The position numbers were made by a program, and so were the translations under genes. The notes below the pieces were generated by a model, which was given only the letters and a program-made list of their open reading frames with translations, did no database searches and was not told the origin of the DNA. DNA of 64,000 bases from Ophiura sarsii (taxonomy: Eukaryota; Echinodermata; Ophiuroidea; Amphilepidida; Ophiuridae), in assembly GCA_035610835.1 (NCBI GenBank), contig CM069446.1:70169062-70233061 (forward strand). Reading direction: 5' to 3'. Shown here one piece after another: positions 34,049 through 43,145 of this stretch. Within the stretch, counting starts at the first letter, position 1. Each line of letters opens with the position of its first letter.

Positions 34049-34134
34049 GATGTATTAGTTTCATTAGGTCAAAGGTCAGGAAGCTATACCGCTAATGTGT
34101 GCCGACCTTTGTCCTATAATGAAACTAATATATA
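34049..34134. other. Imperfect hairpin with AGTTTCATTA arms
   Basis: GTATTAGTTTCATTAGGTCA then AAGGTC on the left. GACCTTTGTCCTATAATGAA then ACTAATATA on the right. Arms of ~30 bases around a ~20-base loop. Confidence 0.5.
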
Positions 34135-34469
34135 GATGCTTAACTTGTAGAAATGGCAAACTATTCTTTTTATGGCATGATGATATCCATCTGAACAATT
34201 TGAGACCATTCTCATCAAAATCGGGTCATTTTGATGATTTGACCCCTGTATAAAAAATAGGGATATTGACCTTTGACCTATTTTGCCCTATACCTCGAAA
34301 ACTAAACATCGGGTGAAAATACAACCCTTAACGTTTTTGCTCCTTATGATCTCAGAAACAGTTCGGTATAATCTGAGCATTTTTGAAATTTGACCCCTGT
34401 ATTATACAGGGGTCTGGGGCCTCATGTAGCATGCATGTTACCAGCTGCTCTAGCCTAGTGGCACGTTAA

Positions 34470-34716
34470 CACTTTCGAGTTTTCCTCGCGGCTATTTCGT
34501 TTTACCATAATATAAAACAGATTTTCCTGAAACCTTTCTCAACTTTCAAGGCCTATCTCAAATATTACTGAACCAATACTTGGCATGTCTGTACTCTTTT
34601 CAATGCATTTCTCATGATGATTCCAAATATGCAATACGATATTTTTGACTTTTTTGAAACATTTTGTGAACATTTGGAATGTCCTCTGCATGCAGACGCC
34701 TGCCGCGTGAAAAATG
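34470..34716 (-). mobile_element. TTAA-type MITE, CACTTTCC family, copy 5 (reverse)
   Basis: TTAA at 34466-34469 and 34717-34720. Starts CACTTTCGAGTTTTCCTCGC and ends CTGCCGCGTGAAAAATG. The internal words of the family are present in reverse (GGCATGTCTGTACT, TTCTCATGATGATTCC). Confidence 0.8.
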
Positions 34717-34985
34717 TTAAGATTGTGTTCATCTATAGCTTCAACTTCCAGGTGATTTACTTTCGCTACCATGGCTACGGTCTCAAAAAACAAAAAATCA
34801 GACAAAGCAATTATGTATTTTTGACCGTGAGCTTGGCTTGTTTAAACAGGAAACATTAGGCCTGCTGGTTGAACTTGAACTCTTGAATAGAGTATCGTCA
34901 GCTAAGAATACTGATCGTTAAGCTCGTTGTCAGACGGTGATTCCCAAAATATCCTTTTTTCTATCCATTACACACTCAACGAATA

Positions 34986-35236
34986 CACTGTTAGAAAAAA
35001 GGGTGCTTCAGGGATTCTTGGCTGTACCGTATATAGAACCCAAGGGTTTAAAGGTTCTTTGATTTTAAAGGACCCAAAAAGGTTCTGTATAGAACCTCTA
35101 AAGGTTCTAAAAGACCCACTTTCGCCCATTTTGAACCTTCAAAATGCCGGGTTCTTTTTGCAACCTTTTAAGGTGCTATAAAGGGTTCCATATACGGGAC
35201 AGCAAAAACCCAAGAAGCACCCTTTTTCTAAGAGTG
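34986..35236. mobile_element. TA-flanked MITE with CACTGTTAGAAAAAAGGGTG ends
   Basis: Ends CACTGTTAGAAAAAAGGGTG and, reversed, CACTCTTAGAAAAAGGGTGC. TA on the left, CA on the right. The interior is built of AAAGGTTCTAAAAG/AAAGGTTCTGTATAGAACC palindromes. Similar elements are widespread in aquatic animal genomes. Confidence 0.7.
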
Positions 35237-35302
35237 CATGTACCCAACCTTGACGGCTTCTTTTATAAAGCAAGGGGAAACCCCTCAATGTATTGCACAT
35301 GT

Positions 35303-35363
35303 CCGTTTTTGTGCTGTATTATGCCTAATGTATACATAGGCATAATACAGCACTCAAAAACGG
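35303..35363. other. 61-bp hairpin (25-bp stem, 9-base loop)
   Basis: The arm CGTTTTTGTGCTGTATTATG continues CCTA, loop ATGTATACA, then the mirror arm TAGGCATAATACAGCAC with CAAAAACG. One two-base bulge. It could be a tiny MITE or a small-RNA-like hairpin; nothing around it decides. Confidence 0.6.
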
Positions 35364-35460
35364 GCCACACAATCCTTTATGATCATGATGATAGTCACAC
35401 CAATGCTATGTATGCCTCTATGCAAAAATAAATAAATTCAAAGATCCATACAATAATATA

Positions 35461-37448
35461 CGAGGGTCATTCAATAAGTTCTACCTCTTCACTCATAACA
35501 TCGCTAATATGAATGTCATTCTCATGACATTTGTCATAATTATAGCTCTAAATCATAGCTACACATTTATAGTAAATGATAATTGATACCTGTTTCACTT
35601 TTGTTATGATGCGATCAAACCCAGAGAGAGATTTTGGACAACGGACACGGAAAATCACCCTAAAGATAAATACATGTTTTTTTCGTTTTCTCTCCCTATT
35701 TTATGAGTAGATCTAAGGGAGTGTTCATTATTTATGCCAGGGGGGGGGGGGGGGGGGGGGGGGGAGGTGGGGGAATGGAGGATTTCAATGTTTTTGAACC
35801 CTTTTTTTTCCAAGTTTCCCCCATCTTAAGTTTTTAAACAATTTCAGGTTCCCCCTGACTAGTAGAAAAACAAATTCATGTCCCCCGAAATATTTTCAAT
35901 TTATGCAATTCATAAATTGGTCAATATCCATGAACCGTACATCAAATACTGTTTGATGGTCAAGAAATGATAGACATCAATGATATCAAGGGCTATAGTG
36001 TCAGAAGGATCTGCATTTTGGGCCAAAATGATCCAACAACACTGAGAACAATTTGGTCACAAAAAGGCCTGGATGTTCTTGTCTGGCTCTACATAGTAGG
36101 CCTACAGTGTATGCAAATCAAATGAAAATGCATTTTCACATAATGCGATTAACGCAAAATTATATACCCAAAGCCAATACCTGATCACGCGTATGTATCC
36201 CGACCAACTTCCAATAAACTTCAAACGTTCTTATGTCCCTCGCATGCCTCCCCCTCCTTCCCACCCTTTTCTTTTTCGTTTGTCCCCCAGTGGCGTAACT
36301 AGGTATGATATTGGGGGGTGAGGGCTGGAATTTAAACGACAAGATTTTGCTTGACTAAAGTAATGCGCGCGTAGCGCTAAATTTTTTTAAACTTTACACT
36401 TATTTTGGCAATGATTGAAGTACATTTTGGCTCTAAAGAAGGTTGTGCCCAACAATATTGTATTTGGAGGACACAAGCGCGCGTAGCGCGCTAATTTTGT
36501 TACAAATTAAAATTCGTGTTCCCCCTTAGTTAATCAAAAAAATCGTGTTCCCCCCGTGTCTCTACATATATTTATTTTCGTGCCCCCCTTAATTCCTCCA
36601 CCCCCCCCCCCCCCGCCCCCTGGCGTAAATAATGAACACTCTCTAACAGCCCGATTTAATTACTGAAAATTAAGAACAATGGATGATTTCTGAATATAAT
36701 ACTGTATTATCATGTATAATATCAGATGTAGGCAAAATTAACCTCTGTAAGCTTTCAAAAAGTATACTATCAATTCGAGTGTAGGCCTATTGCTACGCCT
36801 TTAGCATACTGGAATACTGCTATTCGGTCAAAATGTCGTTGTTACAAGTCAAGCTACAGTGATGCCTCGAATGTAAACTTTATGAGTTTTCCTTATATGC
36901 AACCTTTACAATAGTCAATCAGGTACTCGTGATATAATATTATCTCTTCCAGAGACTTGAAATGCGTCCATTTAGTCCAGTATAATGAAGATCTCTTAGT
37001 TCTTATGAAAAACACATATGACTTTTTGCAGCGGTTCTCTATATAGGGTATGGTTTAAATTAATAGCTGTCCTGGTCTATATCTGGCTAATTAGAGAGCA
37101 TTTTCCCCAAGAAAGCAGTCACTGTCATTGTTTATATTCTGTTCAAGAGATATTTGTAAACGGTTTTAATTGACCGATAGGTACGTTTTGTCTCTTAGAA
37201 TTGGCCAAATTAATAGCACTTACAAGATGACTTATGAGATGATTTGGCTGTTTATTATCCATTTCCGTCGCACCAAATGCACGTCGGGTTTTCACTGCGT
37301 CTCCAGAAAATTACAACCAGTACTCGGACTAATTTACTATGAATTTGTAGCTGAGATTCAAAGCTACAACTGTGGAATATTTCATACGACTGGCTTATAT
37401 AATAGCAAAGTTATGAGGTAGGAGGTAGAACTTATTGAATGACCCTCG
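35461..37448. mobile_element. Mariner-like element (CGAGGGTCATTC ends), split by a nested element
   Basis: 27-bp perfect inverted ends starting CGAGGGTCATTCAATAAGTT. The left flank is TA (35459-35460) and the right flank CA. About 1.06 kb without the nested element. A mariner of this size would hold a ~345-codon transposase, but I find no D,D34D-type frame. The interior is AT-rich and non-coding, so it is a decayed or non-autonomous copy. Its right end abuts the first FReD upstream repeat. Confidence 0.7.
35719..36641. mobile_element. Nested element with GAGTGTTCATTATTTATGCC ends and long G/C runs
   Basis: Ends GAGTGTTCATTATTTATGCC and, reversed, GAGTGTTCATTATTTACGCC. These are followed by a G run on the left (35742-35764) and a C run on the right. 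The interior has GCGCGTAGCGCGC words (36365, 36480), like the hAT element at 18432, and a CAGTGGCGTAACTAGG start at 36288. The TCTAA at both borders may be the target duplication; the superfamily is uncertain. Confidence 0.65.
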
Positions 37449-37456
37449 CAGATATA

Positions 37457-37608
37457 TAGCGTGATAAGTATAAATTTATGAACCAGGAAAAACTGGTATT
37501 AGACACAAAGGATTACTATATTCTTGATTTTCCCTGCACACAGTTCAATACCTCTAATTTTATACGAGAAATACAGATACTTTGATTTCTATGTAGGATT
37601 TACCATAC
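37457..37608 (+). repeat. Upstream repeat of the FReD locus, copy 1 (distal)
   Basis: Contains AGCGTGATAAGTA, TTATGAACCAGGAAAAACTG, ATATTCTTGATTTTCCCTG and CACAGTTCAAT in the same order as the copies at 39008 and 39146. It directly follows the right end of the mariner-like element ending at 37448 and precedes the FReD fragment at 38062. It is the most diverged of the three copies. Confidence 0.65.
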
Positions 37609-37783
37609 CGAAAGAACTTACCTTATGTCGGTTTATTACTCATTGTATTCAAGTGTCACTGAACAGTGCCTTATAAAATAATAAAAATGAGAGCAAAATC
37701 ATGTTTGTACCATACAGGGATGAGGAGTTACAGTAAATTGAACGTAGAATTGGGAACATTTTCTATATTCCTCATAGAGATTG

Positions 37784-37845
37784 CACACAGCGCCGCCGCC
37801 GCCGCCACCGCCGCCACCACCACCGCCGCCGCCACCGCCACCACC
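37784..37845 (+). repeat. (GCC/ACC)n trinucleotide repeat
   Basis: CGCCGCCGCCGCCGCC with ACC interruptions over ~60 bases, about 220 bases before the decayed FReD fragment. Translates to poly-Ala/Thr, with no supporting gene. Confidence 0.85.
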
Positions 37846-38061
37846 CCTGACTTTCACAACATAATCAATCATATCTCAGCCAAACATTTATAGAAATACC
37901 TGATTTATTCACACAATAATAAATAGGCTTTCACTTGACCAGATGACACCTCAACCATAGCTCTACCACATTTAGTTGTTGAGTTTAATAGAGAGAGATG
38001 GATGATTCGTCACCAAAAATGCCACCACCCTTTTTGGGTGGTGAGTTCAAAACACATGGCC

Positions 38062-38189
38062 ATACTGCAAAATAATAACAACATGTGCGCAGCAAAGAAT
38101 AATAGCATTTATTCTATAAGATCTCTTATAAGACCCAACAGATAAATGTGACTACTGATTTGAGGCACAACTACACAAAATGCTCTTAG
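38062..38189 (+). pseudogene. Decayed duplicate fragment of the FReD gene stalk
   Basis: Aligns with about 39645-39780 of the FReD gene. Shared words include ACATGTGCGCAGCA, CAACAGATAAA against CCAACAGATAAAC, GACTACTGAT and CAACTACAC. The reading frame is lost through indels and stops. It lies about 1.58 kb upstream of the matching part of the gene in the same orientation. The preceding region carries a copy of the gene's upstream repeat (37457). I read it as the remains of a tandem duplicate, cut short by the MITE at 38280. Confidence 0.65.
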
Positions 38190-38279
38190 GCTTAATTTTT
38201 TGATCATCACTGTAAAAATAAAAGTGGCCCACTGCTATCAATTCTAGTTTTTTAATGTATTTTGTTGTTCCTTCATTAA

Positions 38280-38494
38280 CCCTAACACTCCCGGTGGATT
38301 TTCCAACGAATTTTTTTTCAAGCAAAAAAAGCACACACAACAAGAGGTGCCACGCCCCGGGTTTGAACCCACGACCTCTCGGTTGGCAGTCGAACGCTCT
38401 ACCCCCGGGGCCATTATTTCACCCAAAACCCCCAGCGCCAGGTGGAACCGACAGGCTGGGAAATGGGATTTCATGGGGTACGGGGCTGTAAGGG
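38280..38494 (-). mobile_element. TTAA-flanked MITE carrying a tRNA-like pol III promoter, copy 1
   Basis: TTAA at 38276-38279 and 38495-38498 flank ends CCCTAACACTCCCGG and, reversed, CCCTTACAGCCCCG. The minus strand holds a tRNA-like stretch at ~38350-38412, with A box GGGGTAGAGCGTTCG and B box GGGTTCAAACC. An anticodon-loop-like CTGCCAA (GCC, glycine) lies between them. Shared text with the other two copies: CGCCAGGTGGAAC and the tRNA-like region. Known biology: piggyBac elements use TTAA and CCC-type ends. Having a SINE-like promoter inside is unusual. Confidence 0.65.
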
Positions 38495-38710
38495 TTAATT
38501 AAATTAATTATTTTTGTGTGGTGTACGACTCAGAAGTAGCTCAAACCGCGATGTTTGCTGGTAACACTAACACATCATTGATCATGTTGATAGCTCAAAT
38601 AATGATGGCCCGGAAATGATGGTAGTATACAGCTGGGGAAAACCCTAAATGTTCTGCACGTATGCAAAACAATCATACGATCTGTTGTTTATAGTCGTGC
38701 CAAGTATTAA

Positions 38711-38953
38711 CACTTTCCACGCGGCAGGCAGCTGCGTGCAGACGACATTCCAAAATGTCACAATTTGTTTTCAAAATTTCAAAATTATGAAATGTCATTA
38801 GCATATTTGGAATAATCGTGAGAAATGCATTGAAATAAGTACAAACATTCCTAGTATTGGTTCAGTAATTCTTGAGGTAGGCTATGAAAATTGGGAACGG
38901 TTTCTGAAAAATCTTATTATGAAATGGTAAAACTAATAGCCGCGTGGAAAGTG
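38711..38953 (+). mobile_element. TTAA-type MITE, CACTTTCC family, copy 6 (best preserved)
   Basis: TTAA at 38707-38710 and 38954-38957. Ends CACTTTCCACGCGGC and GCCGCGTGGAAAGTG are perfectly complementary over 15 bases. It lies between the decayed FReD fragment and the FReD gene. Confidence 0.85.
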
Positions 38954-39007
38954 TTAATGGTGCTATTGGTACTAATATCTAAAAATAACATAAGTGTGGT
39001 TATAATG

Positions 39008-39136
39008 ACCTGGTGAACCAGGAAAACCCGGTTTATAAACAACAGATATCTATATTCTCAATTTCTTGTACAGAGTTAAATGTCTCCTTTTACTAGAAAT
39101 AGGCACTTTAATTATCGGGTACGATTTGCCATATTT
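39008..39136 (+). repeat. Upstream repeat of the FReD locus, copy 2
   Basis: Shares GAACCAGGAAAA, ATATTCTCAA, AATGTCTCCTTTTACTAGAA and TAGGCACTTTAATT with copy 3 immediately downstream. Copies 2 and 3 are a direct tandem pair in the presumed promoter region of the FReD gene. Confidence 0.7.
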
Positions 39137-39145
39137 GTTGAAAAG

Positions 39146-39286
39146 TAGCGTGACAAGTACGAACTTATGAACCAGGAAAAAACTGGTTATAAAAGATATT
39201 TATATTCTCAACTCCCTGTACACAGTCCAATGTCTCCTTTGACTAGAACTAGGCACTTTAATTTCTGGGTATGATTTGCAATACAT
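39146..39286 (+). repeat. Upstream repeat of the FReD locus, copy 3 (proximal)
   Basis: Nearest copy to the gene, ending about 150 bases before the ATG. It carries the candidate TATAAAAG. Its arrangement (AGCGTGACAAGTACGAACTT, GAACCAGG, CTCCCTGTACACAGTCCAAT) follows copy 1 more completely than copy 2 does. Confidence 0.7.
39188..39195 (+). promoter_or_regulatory. Candidate TATA box of the FReD gene
   Basis: TATAAAAG lies in the third copy of the upstream repeat, 239 bases before the ATG. A start site about 30 bases downstream would leave a ~210-base leader. The second repeat copy has the weaker GGTTTATAAAC at the same place. Inferred from motif and position only. Confidence 0.35.
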
Positions 39287-39433
39287 AGGAATGAGATTGT
39301 AGGCGTTGGCATGTCTAACCGCTTGTTCAGATTATTTCACACTCTCAAGAGTTACGCTTAACTGCAAGCACTCCTCAATTTGATCAGCATAGTTTTGATA
39401 TTTCTTCACCAGATCAACATACATTTCTGAATC

Positions 39434-40156
39434 ATGGCCATCTCTACTATCTTGTTATTCACCATCATCATGGTTTCAATCAGTGGTACCAACAGTCAAC
39501 TTGAAATAGCAGTAGTGGTTAGAGTACCAGATATTATTATCACACTGCTGGAAAACATAACAGACACATCAACTACAACGTCTACGTTTCTGCCACACCT
39601 GGCAAGTTTGTTGAATAATCAAGAGGATTTACAGAGACTTACTAATCTAATATTACAAAATCAGACTGACATGTGCGCAGCAGAGGATTTAACATCTATT
39701 CTACAAGAAATCTTGGAAGACCAACAGATAAACAACAATGCGACTACTGATATGATGCTCAACTACACGAACACCTTTATAGGAATGGCATATGCTCTTG
39801 TACAGATGGAAGACACACAGTCCCACATGGCAGATTATTTGAATCACAGTGCTGACACTCAAACTTGCATAAATGAAACTCTTAATCAGATGGCTAGCAC
39901 GCAATCTCAAGTAGCAAATGATTTGAATCGGAGTGCCGGTGTGCAAACTCGCGTGGAAGAAACTCTTATTCAGGTAGCCAAGAACTTGAATCAGAGCGTG
40001 GACACACAAAATCGCATTGACAACACGCTTGATCAAATCGCAACTACTCAAACTAAAATGGCAACTACTCAAACTCAAATGGCAAATGCTTTAACTCAGA
40101 GCGTTAACACCCAACATCGCATTGAGGACACACTTAATAAACGGCAAATGCCCTAA
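39434..40156 (+). CDS. FReD gene, first open segment: signal peptide and glycosylated repeat stalk (240 codons)
   Basis: Open part before the first frame break. After residue ~225 (DTLN) the reading ends in KRQMP and a stop. In the +1-shifted frame the text continues as TANALIQVVNLLQMQSEQL, which matches the stalk repeat, so the lesion lies at the AATAAACGG near 40137. One missing base (AAT-CAA-ACG in place of AATAAACG) would account for it. On its own this segment would be a secreted stalk without a lectin head. Confidence 0.75.
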   Translation: MAISTILLFTIIMVSISGTNSQLEIAVVVRVPDIIITLLENITDTSTTTSTFLPHLASLLNNQEDLQRLTNLILQNQTDMCAAEDLTSILQEILEDQQINNNATTDMMLNYTNTFIGMAYALVQMEDTQSHMADYLNHSADTQTCINETLNQMASTQSQVANDLNRSAGVQTRVEETLIQVAKNLNQSVDTQNRIDNTLDQIATTQTKMATTQTQMANALTQSVNTQHRIEDTLNKRQMP

Positions 40157-40931
40157 TTCAAGTGGTTAACCTCTTGCAGATGCAGAGTGAACAATTACAA
40201 AATATGACGGCTACAACGACTTTTATAGTTGGACAACTCAACACACAAAATCAATTGATTTCACTGCAAGCTAATGACATAAGAGATTGCTCAGATCTTG
40301 CTTTAAGAGGACCATACTCATCTGGAAATTACACCATACAATCCTGGGATAACTTAGGAAGCTTCCCTGTATACTGTGACATGGACACAGGTGATGGTGG
40401 ATGGACTGTCTTCCAACGAAGGTTTGATGGGACTGTGGATTTCTACCGCGAATGGGATGCTTACGAAGACGGTTTCGGCAGCACAGATGATGAGCATTGG
40501 ATGGGACTGAGACAGATTCATCGACTCACACGTCGAGGCAATTGGACATTGCGTATTGACCTAGAGGATTTCGAGAACAATACCGCGTTTGCTGAGTACA
40601 GATCATTTTCTGTTGGTGATACAGCATCACATTATGAGCTTTCCATAGGCGCATACAGTGGTACTGCAGGAGACGCATTGCGATCTGGTAACAACCGAGG
40701 ATTTACTACCCGAAGGACAATGACCATGATACCCTTAATCGTGGATCTCTAAACTGTGCTATCAATCTTCGAAAAGGTGCATGGTGGTACTCCAGCTGTG
40801 GCAGTTCTAACCTGAATGGTCTGTATGAAGGGCCATCACGGAACAGTAACAACGGAATGTATTGGTACCATTGGAAAAGCAACCATGAGGTACTGAAGCG
40901 ATCAGAGATGAAAATACGACGCCTCAATTAG
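39434..40931 (+). CDS. Secreted fibrinogen-related domain (FReD) lectin-like protein, reading frame broken twice
   Basis: Intronless locus of about 499 codons if read through two breaks. The start at 39434 (ATGGCCATC) opens a hydrophobic signal peptide (residues 1 to ~21). Residues 22-130 hold many N-glycosylation sequons (NIT, NQT, NAT, NYT). Residues ~134-235 form a repetitive stalk with recurring units like LNQSVDTQNRIDNTL, probably helical. A fibrinogen C-terminal domain follows, with RDCSDL, YCDMDTGDGGWTVFQRR, REWDAYEDGFG, LRIDLEDF and a final NLNGLY. The last part lies in a third frame and includes the calcium-site-like DNDHD, NCA and WWYSSC, giving the usual four cysteines. The family (ficolins, FREPs, tenascin-like lectins) binds sugars or acetyl groups on microbes or self glycans outside the cell; that role is inferred here. 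Frame breaks near 40137 and ~40710 each look like one lost base. It may be a young pseudogene or carry sequencing indels. A divergent exon structure is unlikely because no GT-AG pair spans either break. Confidence 0.85.
40162..40752 (+). CDS. FReD gene, second open segment: fibrinogen-like domain without its C-terminus
   Basis: Frame +1 relative to the first segment. The ATG at 40162 is probably an internal methionine, not a true start, because no signal peptide follows and the upstream codons continue the stalk. The FReD starts at about residue 42 (DCSDLALRG) and runs to GNNRGFTT. It then diverges into RRTMTMIPLIVDL, because the proper reading (KDNDHDTLNRGSLNCAI) lies in another frame. The last ~70 residues, with two of the four domain cysteines, are read at about 40712-40931. 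Confidence 0.7.
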   Translation: MVNLLQMQSEQLQNMTATTTFIVGQLNTQNQLISLQANDIRDCSDLALRGPYSSGNYTIQSWDNLGSFPVYCDMDTGDGGWTVFQRRFDGTVDFYREWDAYEDGFGSTDDEHWMGLRQIHRLTRRGNWTLRIDLEDFENNTAFAEYRSFSVGDTASHYELSIGAYSGTAGDALRSGNNRGFTTRRTMTMIPLIVDL

Positions 40932-40968
40932 GTTACCAGATCATATCCAAATGTCTTTCAATGTAATT

Positions 40969-40974
40969 ATTAAA
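40969..40974 (+). terminator. Candidate poly(A) signal of the FReD gene
   Basis: ATTAAA, the commonest variant of AATAAA, lies 38 bases after the stop codon. It is the first such hexamer downstream and precedes the hairpin MITE that begins at 41030. Confidence 0.35.
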
Positions 40975-41029
40975 TACGATCCATTGGCCTATTCGACGAA
41001 TAGTCTGATTTGGATTTAAACTTACTTAA

Positions 41030-41360
41030 AGGCATATTCTGTGATCATTCCGAGGGGGCGCCCTCTGTTCATGATTTTTTTGTAGAAAGTAGATTTTCTT
41101 GCAGATTTCCATTTCTGATCATAAATCATAAATATAGTCTGAGTTACAGAGCGATACGATTCTTAATTATTTCAAAATCATGTTTTTTAAGGGTCGAAAA
41201 TAGATTGTTCGCTATATAGCGAACAATCTATTTTTGCTCTATTTTCACTCTAAAAACCATGATTTTTAAGTAATTAGGAATCGTATCGCTCTGTAATTCA
41301 GAATATATTCATGATATAGAATCAGAAATGGAAATCTGCAAGAAAATCTACTTTATGCCT
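41030..41360. mobile_element. TTAA-type long-hairpin MITE, copy 3, just after the FReD gene
   Basis: TTAA at 41026-41029 and 41361-41364. The left half is complete (AGGCATATTCTGTGATC, GGGGGCGCCCTCTG). The right half lacks its outer ~45 bases and ends TTTATGCCT. The central loop AATAGATTGTTCGCTATATA is palindromic. It lies 99 bases after the FReD stop codon. Confidence 0.8.
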
Positions 41361-41644
41361 TTAAGCCTAATACGTGACAATGTTTCTAATTTGGTTTTTT
41401 TAAAGAGCACATTTGAAAGTTTTTATTTTACTGAGTGTAATGCAATACGGTTATTTCTATTGACATGCGTTTGCTAATTTGTTCCTTAAAATTAATTTAT
41501 TGTGGTAGGCCTATTAAACATATGAGAAACATTTTAAGCCTAAAAACAAACAAAAAACAACACCAAAAACCACCCGGAATGGGTCGAATAGGTCATTAAG
41601 TAATGCAGCTTCCGATGATCTTTATAAAGTAATATATAATATAA

Positions 41645-41879
41645 CACTTTCCACGCGGCAGGCAACTGCAGACAATTTCTAAATTTTCAGAAAATGTTTC
41701 AAATATGTCAAAATTGTTGAATTTCATTACCATATTTGGAATCACCATGGAAAATGCATTGAAATAAGTACAAACATGCCTAGTATTGGTTCAGTAATCC
41801 ATGAGATAGACTTTGAAAATTGGGAATTCTGAAAAATCAGTTTTGTATAATGGTAAAACTAATAGCCGCATGGAAAGTG
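41645..41879 (+). mobile_element. TTAA-type MITE, CACTTTCC family, copy 7
   Basis: Flanked by ATAA on the left and TTAA (41880-41883) on the right. Ends CACTTTCCACGCGGC and GCCGCATGGAAAGTG. About 10 bases of the GGGAAAGGTTTCTGA stretch have been lost near 41828. Confidence 0.8.
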
Positions 41880-42554
41880 TTAATATTATGTTCTTGAAGA
41901 TTACGGTTTTGAGATTTTTAACAACTCGACGCTCGATGGGGCAGCTGCATGGGGCAGGAAGAAGAATCTTGCCTGGTTTACAACCGGAACTACTTTACAG
42001 AGTAAAGCGCATCAATCTATGAAATCTATCAATTTTTTTTAAACTAGGCAAGATTCGTCTTGGTGCCTCGATGGGATGTGGATCGAGATATTTCCATTAA
42101 TCATTACGTCATATTATGCGCATGCCTGTCATCGTTACTCTATCACGTGTGTTGAAAAAACAACTACAAAAATTAAAATTGGACTTTGTTTTGGTTTTGG
42201 ATTTAAACATATAGCTATGTTAACATGGTTTAATCTTCACGCCTAATGATTCAAATTAAAGAGAAGAAATTCCTTCACAATTGTATATATTTTGACGTAG
42301 GAGCTATTATAGACCCTGTCATCTCATGTTGATCAACAATGTTTAGTGGATTTGTTTTAATAAATAGCGAAATAAATACATAGTTGGCTGGCGAATGATG
42401 ACAAATTAATAAAATATGCTTATTATACATATAAGAATTGCTGAATATAGATTTTAGTGTCTCTCTCTTTTTTGGCCAGATTTTCTGCGTGTGTGTTAGA
42501 AAAGGTGAAAATATGGGTGGCGCTGTTGGGTTGTTTATTCCAAATTCCACCGAA

Positions 42555-42602
42555 GTGACGTCGCATCCTAAACGTAAACCGAATGACGTCGCATCCTAAA
42601 CC
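42555..42602 (+). promoter_or_regulatory. Direct repeat with two TGACGTCG (CRE-like) sites
   Basis: TGACGTCGCATCCTAAAC occurs twice, about 29 bases apart. TGACGTCA/G is the core of CREB/ATF sites. A transcription start nearby is not evident; the next candidate coding start is at 43948, beyond the hAT fragment at 42772. Confidence 0.3.
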
Positions 42603-42771
42603 TTTCTTCTTCCCTTCCCTTCGTTTTTATTTATAGCCCGGTAGTTGAGCTGGCCTTCCCGGTCCGAAACCCGTCAGGGAGCACTCTGCCCCCCTGACCC
42701 CCGGGAGATACGCTACTGTTTCAGTTTCAGGAGAGCGTCGCACGAACAATATGGCGCGAAATGCCCAGTGG

Positions 42772-43051
42772 CGTAGCTAGGATTTTTTTCAGGGGGGCGG
42801 GGCAAGATTTCTAAAATTTTCGTAAAAGGTTGCCCCAAATTTGTTTCTAGTCACTTACCTCGTGAATTTCACGTAAGTGGTGGAGGGGGGAGGTCAAACA
42901 ATTTCGCACAGTCAAAAAAAAATCGCACAGTCAAAAAAAATCGCACAGTTAATGTATTACATGTACAATTTTGCCTTCTATTTGGCTAATAACCTCGGTC
43001 TTTTTTCTCAATTTTTTCCTATTTCCTTTATTTCTCACCCCTTTTTTTTAA

Positions 43052-43085
<34 letters not shown>

Positions 43086-43145
43086 CGGGGGCCCAAATTG
43101 TGTTGTTTTTTTCGTCAGGGGGGGGGGGGGAGGGACCAGAAGCTG
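42772..43145 (+). mobile_element. hAT-like MITE, left end only certain (CAGTGGCGTAGCTAGG)
   Basis: Left end CAGTGGCGTAGCTAGGATTT, then GTAAAAGGTTGCCCCAAATT and CCTCGTGAATTTCACGTAAG as in 30186-30486, then two long G runs (about 43052-43085 and 43119-43130). I cannot find the matching CCACTG right end. The right border given is where family resemblance stops. Confidence 0.5.

Noticed and set aside
33530..34135. 201-codon open frame (+)
   Set aside because: It runs across the hAT MITE end and the 83-bp satellite. The repeated MPCNQCVSTCSG words are translations of satellite monomers.
38350..38412. A functional tRNA-Gly(GCC) gene (-)
   Set aside because: A and B boxes and a GCC loop are present, but the acceptor stem pairing is poor, and it sits in a MITE family with two further degenerate copies.
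39701..40078. 125-codon frame (-) opposite the FReD stalk
   Set aside because: Shadow of the repetitive stalk coding sequence on the other strand.
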